Positions 41,601 through 53,700 of a stretch of DNA of 64,000 nucleotides are shown in pieces. Origin of the DNA: Crossaster papposus (taxonomy: Eukaryota; Echinodermata; Asteroidea; Velatida; Solasteridae); the NCBI GenBank assembly GCA_037893245.1, contig JBAIAA010000318.1, positions 744,001-808,000 of the forward strand, given 5' to 3'. The stretch's first letter is position 1, and each line of letters begins with the position of its first letter. The notes beneath the pieces are model-generated. The model did no database searches, was not told the DNA's origin, and saw only the letters and a program-made list of their open reading frames with translations. The position numbers were made by a program, and so were the translations under genes.

Positions 41601-44600
41601 GTAAAAGCTCAAAATGTGGGATTTAATTTCATCAGGATTGTCGGTGGTATTTCCACAAGGAAGACGAATTTCACTGATATTTTTAGAGGCGGATATAGAT
41701 TTTTCCAAATCAAAAAAAAAGGTAGAGCAGGTATCGATTTCATTTGTATATTGAAAACGAGCTCTAACAAGAGCCCCACGAGCTTCATGTTTAAACATTT
41801 CGCTAAGGGCCTCTCGTTGTTCTTTGAGAACCTCTAATGTGTCTGGTGTGAGATCTGGCGTAGACTGCAACTTATCAATGGTCTCCTGGAGAACTTTAAT
41901 TTTAGTACGTTTTTGCCGAGCGGATTTTGCGCCATACATCTGGGTTATTCTTTTGAAATGAGATTTGCCCATGTCCCACCAGGTGCAAACATTAGAATAG
42001 TCAGCTTTTTGCGTCTGCCATTGTTTCCAGAAATGTTTGATTATGTCGTCATAACAAATATCTTCAAGCAACGAATTGTTAAAGTGCCAATATGAACTAC
42101 CTCGTTTCTGTTTTTGAGACAGATTGAGGTTGAGAATAATGGCACTGTGGTCGGAAAAGGGACAAGGGAAAATGTCACATGAATGCACAGAAGACATAAT
42201 ATAACCCGGAACATAAAAGCGGTCAAGTCTAGCTTTCGACATGAGACCGGGTTTGTTTGGATTACTCCTGAACCAAGTGAATTGAGTAGAATCAGGATTG
42301 ATTCTACGCCAGACATCACAAAGAGAAAGACCAATGTAGAGGTTCTGAAGAGCAAGTGCGACTGAGTGTCGCGTTTCAATATTGTTGCGGAACCTGTCCA
42401 AGGAAGGGTTATGGGTACAGTTAAAGTCACCTGCCATGACAATAACTCCACCTTCCAACTTAGTAGTGTGAGAATCAATTTCTTCTAAAACTTTAAAAGC
42501 TTGATTGTTATTTTGGGGAATAAGTATGTTATATACGTGATAAGTAGTGTTTTTAATATCTAATTGAACGTAATTAACATAACCTGTAACTATGGTAACA
42601 GAATATGAGATTTTAAAATCTTCATTGTTTTTCACCAAAGTGGTAACACCGGTCCCATGACTACACCCTTCATTACAAAGCGGTCTATAAGGCCACGATT
42701 TCCAACAAATATCAATGGATTTGAGGTGATTAGTTTCTTGTAAACAAATAATATCTGGGTTATTACAGGATTGTTTTATGTAGAGTCGAATGGCGGCGTT
42801 TTTCGTCGAAGAAGAACATCCGCCAGTATTGAGTGATAATAACGAAAGAACCATAATAAAATAAAAAAGCTGAATCGTATGCATCATATAATTATACATG
42901 AAAAGGATCATCGGGATCAAGTGACTTGACCAGTTTGCGGATCCTCTGCTGCATCTTTTTTTGAACTAAGGAGTTGTTACGTAATGGCTTGAGTTGTTTA
43001 ACAAGCCCGGGGATATTATTAGTGAATTTTCTCGCTATTTCATCGGGCTTTTTCCTGGATTTGACACTCTTTAGGAATTTAAGAAGTTCCTGATTGGATA
43101 GAGGTCCTGTTGTTATAGGCAAATTGTCTTCGAGTTTATCTTGGGATTCTCCTGTGTCCTCCCAGGAAACTGAATCCATATCTGACTCAGTTTCCTCAAT
43201 AACAGCTGGCGACCCAACTGAGGGGAAGGGTGTGGGGGTGGCAGTGTCTATCACTTGAGTGATAGTCGGTGTGTCTGTGACGGGAGATTTATGTTGTTTG
43301 GTGATTTTTCTAGGTGGAGAGGGTGTTTTGAGAGTAACAAGTGTATGTGTTTCTGTGGAAGGAGTAGGAGAATCAGGTTGTTTGCGTTTAATCACGTCCG
43401 AAAATAGTCTGGTAGGCACAGGAGGAGATCCCCATACAGAGATAAACTTTGAGGGTTGAGGTGTCGGAGATGGCGAGGTTGGAGTTGATGACAAGTAACC
43501 TGACATAGGAATCATGGGGGCGGCTGACGAAGCTTTTTGCTCACTTTTGGTCGCATTACTATTACTTAAGTTAGGGGTGGCACTCTGTGCCACTGAAACA
43601 TTAACTGAAGCAGAGACAGATTGGCCATTTTTGTCAGTAAGGGAGGTAGGTATCAACCCAGGAACGCCTGGTAAGGAAGGAAAGGCATCTGTGGTTTCAT
43701 CGGATAGTGGAAGATCTTGTTTTCTCTGAGGGCCTTTGTGTATGGAAGATGATCCAGGGGCTTTCGATGGCTGTGGGTTGTGGGGTTTTGATTTCGATGG
43801 ATGTTTTGGATCTGATTTGGAATGATGAAAAACTGGAGGACGGTTCAGTGGATTGTCTACGTTTTCTTGAGTTTTCTTGCAATTTTTGCTTATGTGTCCA
43901 CTTTCTCCACAATTGAAACATTTGACTGTATCATTCGATATGAAGACCCTGTAATTTACACCATTAAATGGAATGTTTATATGATCCGGAAGGGTAACAT
44001 TAACATTAACAAGAACATGAACCTGTCTTCTGAATGAAAAGATGTGAGAAAGTTTTTTTGTTTTAATCCCGAGGGGAATAGGCCGAATCGCAGAAACAAC
44101 TTTGCAAAACCCGGACAAATTTTTATTAAGTATTTCATTAGGAATTTCAGGATAAACATTGGACAGTACAAGACGTGTCGTTGGCTGAACTAGGGGCGAA
44201 ACCTCAATATATGTCCGATTTAATTCAAATCCAAACAAAACAGCGTCATCAACATCCTGTTTATTCTTAAGATAAATGGCAGCTCGGCCATTAGAGATTC
44301 GTGATGCTGAGACTACAATGCTCGGATCAACCATGTCAGCGAACGCGTCAACATACGTAGCAATAGGAACATTGTCCTCAACTTTGAATACTATGCCATG
44401 ATTCCTTGTTATGTTAACAAAAGGATTAGTATCAGTACTATTTGGCACATTGTTAAACGGGCCTGCCTTAGTTCTGGTTGGCTGATCACGACTCGAACGG
44501 TTGGCCGTTGCTTGACCAGCCATGGCGGCCAGCCCAGCTCAACCAACGACACGAGTCCCAAAATGAATCCACAGAAATACACATTAAAAACAGAAAAAAA

Positions 44601-44734
44601 GGCCACAAAAATAATCTTGTGGAGCCTAGAACAACCAATAAAAACAACAGTAAAGCAACTTGGAACAATCGAGGTCTAAAACCAGCAAAAACTCACAACT
44701 CTGGAGAGCTCGATGGGAACACAACCCGCTGCAA

Positions 44735-44769
<35 letters not shown>

Positions 44770-47700
44770 GCGACGAATACAATATATCAGCCTGCTTCGC
44801 ACGGCTGATATAATTAAATATAGAAGATAAGAGAGCAAAAGGTAACAAGTAAAAACATACAAAAACTATGTATATACGTGATAGAAATCGGGGAAATGAT
44901 TACCGTACCTGAGTTAATAATGTTGCCGAAGTTTATTATTTGTATGTCGACTTTCACACAACATGTATAAGTCCCGTGTTGCTAACTTATGTTTTACTTC
45001 TTTGTGTTAAAGACAGATACTTCAAAACTGAACAAACTAGACTACAAAAGCGAAAATGTTAAAACAAAGTTCAAAACTTCGCATCTTGCCCAAGTCGTTT
45101 CCCTTTATTTTTGATGCAGAAGGGGCTTAAATAGAATGAGCGAAAATGAAAACGAAAATACGAATCTTATGCAAATAAGCCTTTATTACCAAACCGACTG
45201 CCAAATTGAAAGACCACTTAAACTTAATGCCAAATGAATGAGTAAATCATGAATATGTCAGGTATGTAAGCGCATTTGAACATCGGAAATATAGTACTAC
45301 AAACCACGGGAACGACAGGAGAGAGCTAATTCGCTTCAAATTTGCCACTATCAAGATGAATTTAAACTCGACTATTTTTTGAAAAAATTACCCGGGACAA
45401 CTCATATTAATACATGCAGTCCAACGCGAGCTGCATGTAACACATTTCACTCCATATCGAGGAACAGGTGGAACGCCTGCGCCAATCTCCATAAGGGCAC
45501 GTCCATGAGGCACATACCATCAAAATAGCTGTTCCTCAAAACACGAGGTAACATTGATGAGCAAAATCCTTGGAAAATTGTACATTTTCGACTTGTTTTT
45601 ACTTTTTGACCGAAAGGTATTTATGAATGGGAACAATTTGATTGGCCGATTTTAAACAAGTATATATAACGTCTACGTGAGAGTCTATGTAGCAACAAGT
45701 CCCAGGCTCTTTTTGCCTATTTTGTGAATTTTTGGGGGTTTTAGTACATGGTATGAAATGATGGAATATACACCGGGTTGGTCGTTCGTACAGCGACTTT
45801 TATTCTAAGAATGAACAACTACATGTAGACTACCAAATATACAAAGGACAAGTTCAAAGACATGTGTCTCGTCTGAAAGCTGAAACTAGAGTGGTGAACA
45901 AACTAAGAAGTATAATGGGCTGGCTATCCAATTTAAAAGCAATAAAGACGGGAAACCAAAGGAATGCAATTAAGTGTTTTTTTTAGCTAGGTGATGATGA
46001 GATATGGTGAGCAGGACAAAAGTGAGGCTTGGCTCAGTATTAATTTAGTAATGGCAATCAATCAATTAGGGAGCTTGACACAACCGGGTCAAAGTATATT
46101 TACTATACTGGGCTGTTGTTGAGGGCCATGTACAAAGTGTCAAAAGTATATTTTCTGGGTTCTTTTAATCTATAATTATATGGACGTACGAAAACGCTAC
46201 AAATTCATTTTTCTTTTGTTTCAGGCTGTCTGCCGAATAATCACCGTCCTGATGCAGCTGTTCTTCAGCGCGGCTTTCAGCTGGATGCTGATTGAGGGCG
46301 GGCTTCTGCTTCAGAGGGCTACGATGGTCTCGAGGAAACCACCTAAGATGCTCATCTTGATGCTGATTGGCTGGGGTAAGTAGGTCCCGGGCAGTATAAT
46401 GATAATATAGTAATGTGCATTTATAAAGCGCACCTATCTGCCGATAACGACGCTCGCGACGCAATACAATTATTACTTTGTTCATCAGGCCCTGGGTCAC
46501 ATAGCAGCTGATGTCAGCGCTCAATTCGACCTCGAAGGTACCCATTTATACTCCTGGACCTGGGTGGAGAGAGGCATATGTAGTTAAGTGTCTCGCCCAG
46601 GGGCACAAACACCATGTTCCTGGCAGAATTCGAACCAAAGCTCCATTTTTCTACATATTTATTGCATTCTTCCCTTTTGTTTTTACTATCCTTTAGGTGT
46701 TCCGTTACTTCTAACTATACTATCATTCGCTGTTGGCTATCATCAATACGGAATTTATGGGTATGTACTTTTTTCCCTTTTATTTTCTCCCCTGAAATTT
46801 GTGCTATACAGCTTTTTTTCCTTCTATTTCACAAAGATTATCATTTCTTTACAAACACACACTATTAGGCCTATACCATTAACAAACACACATCAGCAAA
46901 ACATTTTTTTTCAAATAATGTACTCAAACAAGAAGAAGATATTTTGAGTAGAATTCACTTAGACGAAAAGTACAATTAAACATACACATGACAAATTCAC
47001 CAACTCTAGATTAACAAAGAGACTGGGCTACTATACTGATTGATAGTAAAGACTGATAGGAAGCAATTAGATATGGGACCAGGAGCGGTTAAAAAGTACA
47101 TTCTGGAAAATAGTATACTGGATCTGCAAAAGTTATAAGTTGACGTCAATTGCGAAGGGTCTAGCCCTTTAAGTGCACTTTATTTTGATATAATTGCAGA
47201 CTTTGCTGGCTGTCTGCACACCACGGTCAGATCTGGGCATTCTTCACGCTGGTCATTGTTGTTATTTTGGTAAGTGATCCAAATGGAACTTTGAGTAAGG
47301 ACGCAAGAGTATCTTTGCGTACTCGGAAAACAACCTCTAGTGATGGTTTTGAAGCAGTATTCATATTCGCGCGAAACCGAATGACTCGGTGACTAAATTG
47401 AACGTGTATTTGCCATAATTGACCGAGAAAACGTACAGTATCACAACATTATTCCATGGATAAACGGTGTAACCCCATCCCCTCTATAGAACCCATACTG
47501 ATATCGATTAAATATAGGTGTTGTATCGTTCATACTATACTTCACGCCCATGCGAAGCAATTTTAACTTAAAATTAAAGTAAACTTTATCTGCGAAGACT
47601 GGTTTATACTCGGCGCCAACACATTGGGAAGTCAAGTTGGCGTAGCGGTTCTTTCCTCGCCTCCCACCGCTGTGACCCAGGTTCGAATCCCGCCTGGGCC

Positions 47701-50700
47701 AATATGTGGATTTGGTTTTCAGTCCCATGCTTGTTTCCGTGGGGTTTTCTCCAGAATATTCTTCTGGGGTTTTTCTCCAACCTCTGAAAACTGTACCTTC
47801 TTCTCATTGTCTTCTCTCTGTATGTTTCTTCAGGCTTATACGAGCTACAGGACCTAGGGCGCTTTTGAGGGATCCTTGGTTTCATTACCAGAAAGAATTA
47901 ATAATTAATAATAACAACTAATAATTTCAATTCAGTTGTAGCGCGAATTTCAGAATCCATGAAATACGGACTTATTGGTGATATTGCGCGTGCCTAAGTG
48001 ATTAGGAGAGTGACCGGCCACTCAATATTGGGTGTTGAATGAAATAAATATATAAATATATAAAAACAAATATATAAATGAACTCACTTGTCAATTCAGA
48101 CAATAATCCAACTTGAATGTTTTCACAACAAAACACAAAATTACTGTATGGCTTGGACATCACAGGTGAACGCTGTCGTGGTGGGTGTGGTGTTAAGGAC
48201 ATTCCTGTCATTGAAGATGAACAAGGACAAAGACAACGCCGACAGAATCAGGTAGTTTTCCTGTCGATTAGTTGTAAAACGTCATATTAATGAGTACATT
48301 ATCAACGTTTGTATTGTGCGAGGGCTTAATAAACTCTTGGTGGCGCTCCGTTTTTTCCGTGTCTCCTGCCCTCTGTGTCTTCTTCAGGGTGCACTGCACT
48401 AATTGCATTGACAATTTCTGCGCGATCTCCTTAGAATAAAAAGTGCACCCACAACTTTTATTTTTTTAAGGAGACCGTTTGGCTTAAAACAAAGTGGGAT
48501 TGTGTAAACATAGGTCCCCTAGCCGAGGATCAACTCCTTGGTCTAGGGGCTTCCATCTAAGCACAGACTTAATACAAAATTACGCTTGAAAATGGGTCCC
48601 ATATTGCCAGAGAATGTAGAGGAACACCATTTGTAAAATGGCTGCAAGCAGGTTGGGGAAGTATCACTATTCCGGAGGTAAGTTTGTTTTGGTGTGAATA
48701 TTAAACAATGTAAAATGGCTACCCAACCTAAAATTTATAAGAAATTGAAAGATGAAAAAACACCAGTGAAACCTCAGTGATGTCGGCTTGCATGTTATTT
48801 AGCTCGGAACTTTATGAATTTTACACTGTTTTCAATGGGGCTTTAATTACTGCAGTGCAACCTTCAGTCGGCGTGAACAAACATAATTACTGTCTTTCTT
48901 TTTAATCCTCGTGAAAATCAAAGTGCGAAGACATTTTATTTAGTTTTTGTTTTGTTTTGTTCTGTTTGGGTTTTGTTTGTTTTGCTTTTTTTTAGAGAGA
49001 AAGTTATATTAGTTGATTTATGGTTACAACTTATACAAAATGATTGATTTACGTTATTAGTTTTATGTGAATATACTTTCCAACGAATGTATTGACTTTC
49101 ATTTCCTTGATTTGTTTGTTAATATGGATGTATATCAAGCTAGAAAACATGTGACACCCAAACACATCAAAATCAGGAATAATTCGGAAAATGAGATATG
49201 ATATGATAGCAAGAAAGCAAATTCCATAAGCTTTCAAATGATACTCATCATTGGCTATGAGCTACATGCATTTTGTTGGGAATCATTATATAAAATGTCC
49301 AATCTTACCATTTACATAATTATCTCCAAATGTCATTTTCTAACTTATTCCTTATTTTGATGTGCTGGGTCACACATGTACCCTTTACCTCCTCCCTGTT
49401 CCCATATTGAACAATGATAAACATAAACCGTTTATACATCAATGTATACATGTATATAAACTTATACATGTATATTTCCTGTCTCAGGGCCAGTTTCCGT
49501 GCGGTAATCGTCCTGGTGCCAACCTTGGGACTGTCGTGGATCTTCGGTCTTCTCGCGGAAACATCGCCGGTGTTTGAGTACCTCTTCGTCATCTTGAACT
49601 CTTCACAGGTAAGATTTCGTTATGCGTTTGTTGCAGGCCAGTAACATTATTAGCCTAAATACACATGCGTGGAACGCGTCACGCGTGTGATTTTGTCCGT
49701 CTTAAATTGTGATCTGATATTCCTCACCGTTGGAGACCTGGACACAATAGGGACAATAGGACTGAATACGTCTCTGCATGGTAATAATTTATATATAGGT
49801 GAATAGGTCTCCACAAGTATTTCACGAAATAGATATACATGTATGAATTTTACTTAAAAACTAGGGTTATAGAGTTAGTGTTAGTGTTAGGGTTAGTGAG
49901 TTAGTATTTTATACGCATTGTACGTCCACGGGATAAGGGAAGTGATTACGGTTTGTGGACTTGGACAGGTCCACAGTCCGTTTTTTCCTCTCTGAAAAAG
50001 AGCTTCAGATGAAAAACGGGTTAGGGTTATATATAGAAAAGGTAAGAGGAACAGCTGAGAGGCCCAGAATCAAAATTTGAGGTAAACTGTTTTTTGGGGA
50101 AGCAAGACAAAATGAGTATTTAGCCAACGTTTTTCTAACTACACGAAGACAAAGAAATGTCGACAGTACGTATGTAAAGTAAAGATAATTGTTTGTATTA
50201 GAGTTAGCGTTTGAGTTAGGATTGGTGTTTGGGTTAGGGTTAGTGAGTTAGTCTTGCATACGCACTGTGGACCTCCGAACAATATAGGTCCACACGATGC
50301 GGGAAGAGGTTACGGTGTGTGGACTTGCACACGTCCACAATCCGTTTTTCAGTTTCCGAAAAAGAGCGCTAGAGGAAAAACGGGTTAGGGTTATATATAG
50401 AAAAGATAGAAGGGACAGCTGAGAGGTCCATAATCCTAATTTGAGGGTAAATTTGTTTTGGGGAAGCGAGAAAAATGAGTATTTAGTCAAAGTTTGTTAA
50501 CTGCACGAATACAAAGGAATGTCCACAGTGCGTATGTAAGGTAAAGCTATGTGTGTGGGTTAGGGTTAGGGTTAGGGTTAGGGATAGGGTTAGTGTTGGG
50601 GTATAATATAAGGTATAGTTAGTCCACATGTCAACCCAGGAAAGTAATTTTCGTTCAAGTAGGAGCATTTTAAATAAACCTTTGACAGTCCACAAATTGT

Positions 50701-53700
50701 GTACACGAAAACAATGCCTTATCTCCACGGTAATACAAATTCACGCTTACATGTGCCAACTTGATTTGTTTCTTTTTTTATTACAGGGCATATTCGTGTT
50801 CATTTGCCACGGACTGATGAATATCGAGGTAAGTAGCTATTAATTAAACACAGTGGTGATTCCAATATCTACGTTTCTTACGGAGTATGTGACCTACTCC
50901 CACGAAATCAGAGTAAAGTTGACGTTTTGATATTTTGCGATATTGGTATTTCCAGATTCCGTGAATTCTTAGCTTTAAAATGATATATAATTTATTGGGT
51001 AAAAGGGTATTTAAAAATATATAATATTGAGCAAAACCAGCGGTCATTACACACATTAAATTAAGAATAGTTACTGAGAAAACACACTACATTTTACTTC
51101 TTGGGTACGCTCAGTAAAATTTAATTTAGATTTGTTCTGCTAATCTTTTGCAAAAAATACTTGTTAGGAATTGTATCATGCCAAAACTCCCAAAAAGATT
51201 CCCCACTGTCTAATCGGCTATTTTCAATCATAACTTAATATAGCATAGCGCGACTTGACGCCGTTTTCGTGGGAGGAGGTCACATGAATAATCTTTCTAT
51301 AGAACAAATGATTATGGAAAGAAGTGTGCATATGAAATAAACACCTGATGTCGGAACAAGCCCTCGAGTTAAATATGTAAAGGGAAAGAAGTGTGCATAA
51401 GAAATAAACACCTGATGTCGGAACAAGCCCTCGAGTTAAATATGTAAAGGGAAAGAAGTGTGCATATAGTCTATTCAAACTCGTCGAATTCCGGTTATAC
51501 AGGCAGATTGGTGTATCAATAATGTCCAATTGATGACAACATGCAGCATTAAATTTGGCACACAGTCGGAGTATGACATGAACAAGATATTTGGCTGTAG
51601 GGCCGTCGCAGATTTGCCATTTGAAGAAATATAGGTAGAATAACAAGCTATGACTACCATTTGGAAAATTTAAAAAAATTGCTTGTTATTTCGATTTTGA
51701 AGGATGCTCCAAACCATTTAATTTCGTTTTCTGAGTATGCACAAACACTCTTGCGTCATGCGATTTTAACAAAATAACCCTCCAAATTAACATTCCATGC
51801 ACTCAAACAACATTCAAATTTGCAAACGAATTTGAAGGTCAAACGAATATTTCTAAATGAAACTGAACGCCTTGAAGGTGAACAAGAACCACCGAATTGG
51901 CACCATGACCAAAATCACCTAAATAAGTGCTGCTCTAACAAACAAATTTGAATTATTTTCTTTACGAACTTGGTTGGGAACATCCACATATTTCCCTTTT
52001 AATCTAGATTTTCCGGCTGTTGAAAAACATTTTTCATTCTAATTCATCAACTCTTACTTACAATTTTGTCTAAGAAAAGAATTTACACGCTTTTACCAAA
52101 CCACTTTATTCATAAATTATAGGCTATTAAACGTCAACGTTTGTTCAACTTTTTGGGGCACCAGGTTGAGAATATGTGACCCACCACCCCAAAACCAGGC
52201 TAAAGTCGAAATTTTTCATATGAGAGATTTTTGTATTGCTAGCGTTTTAAACTTTAAAATGATACATCACATGCACCAGTACCGCTATGGAATGAAAAGT
52301 AACGACGCTTCAAAAAGTGACATTTTGTTGCCGTTCGCGGCAACAAGTTTGCTCAATTTGAGTAATAGCAACGACAACAAAAATCAGGAGAAGGCCGATA
52401 TTATCACTTTCGGGGATTTTTAAAAAGGTTTAAACATGAACAGCCTATAAATCAGAGTTTTAACTAACGATTTATGAAAAAAAAAATCGACCGGCAACAC
52501 ATTATTTTTTTGTACAATGCCATATCTCGAAATGGCATTTGCCGACTTCCGCCTGGTTTTGGCCTGGTTGGTCACATATTCGCCATTACCGTTCAAATTC
52601 GTCTAAGCTGTTGCCAACAGGCAGCATTCAGAGACCAAATTCGTCTTTTATGCCAATCAATTTCAAACTTGTGTTAAATAAGTTAGTATGTGTATTTGAG
52701 TCAAGCACACATATCAGACTAATTTATTAACAGTTTTGGCCTCACCATAGTAGAAGTGTGCTTGTCCGTTTAGATATACACGTCCGTTTTTTGGGGGGCC
52801 ATCCTGTTAATCTAGGGTGACGCGGGAGCGTCACGCCCAACGGGTTCGCCCGGCTGGGAGTGGCAGCGCCGCGGCACCCTTACTTTGCCAGTGCACCGAT
52901 TTTGCGTTAATTTTATTCTTTCTTTCTTCTTCAGTCCGACTGGAATAACTCGCGATCGCTCCACGGAATCGAAAAGAACCCAATAACGAAAATGATCAGG
53001 AGATCAAGGGCATGAGTTCTATTGGGACAGAATTTTGATTTTCGACTTCTCAGAGGGGGTTGTCATACGAATCTGACCATCTGACAATGACCAAAAAAAA
53101 AAGTGAAAATGAATTTCCTCAGTTCGACGACAGAGGGGGTTGTCATACGAATCTGACCATCTGACCAACCCAGTCTCCTTCTTAAATTGTGTACATATCA
53201 CAATTGACCAATTGTGTGTATATCACAATTTAAGAAACTGTACATGCGCAGTAATACCGGCAAAACGGAGGTTGGTCTTGAAAGAGTGAATAAACAAGTG
53301 TATGATGTTCTTATTACTTGAATTAGTTGGTTTAAGTTCATTACTTTGTTTTGGGGTAGAATAAGGGAAAAGTCGGGTTAGGGTACAGAAAGAAAAACAA
53401 AACTTGAGATACAATGCAATTAAACTTGCGTCAAATAATAACAATAATAAGAATTGCTGTTAATGCGGTAATATGAATTGTTTTTTTCTTGTACCCTAAC
53501 CCGACTTTTTCCTTTTCCAATCCCAAACTTAAACAACTACTGCAACTAATAAGAACATCATACACTTGTTTATTCACTCTTTGAGGGCCAACCTCCGTTT
53601 TGCCAGCATTACTGCGCATGTACAGTTTCTTAAATTGTGATATACACACAATTGGTCAATTGTGATATGTACACAATTTAAGAAGGAGACTGGGTTGCAA

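Larger units (their letters stand above)
38665..44732 (-). mobile_element. L1/Tx1-like LINE inserted in a (GAAA)n microsatellite
   Basis: An almost complete non-LTR retrotransposon on the minus strand: 5' UTR (44524-44732), ORF1 (42892-44523), ORF2 (from 42920, broken near 40130, ending 38989) and 3' UTR (38665-38988). It lies antisense in the TM2-TM3 intron of the receptor. The same (GAAA)n array borders both ends, and the 3' end runs straight into TTTC units, with no poly-A tail. Tx1-group L1 elements include families that insert specifically into microsatellites, and this layout fits. A target duplication cannot be defined inside the repeat. Confidence 0.9.

Noticed and set aside
44785..44814. 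Helitron 3' hairpin
   Set aside because: A stem is present, but no CTRR end follows and no Helitron 5' end was found.
47640..47700. A tRNA gene
   Set aside because: A and B boxes are present but no full cloverleaf; the segment is the head of a SINE with a body and tail, and has a relative at 33623.
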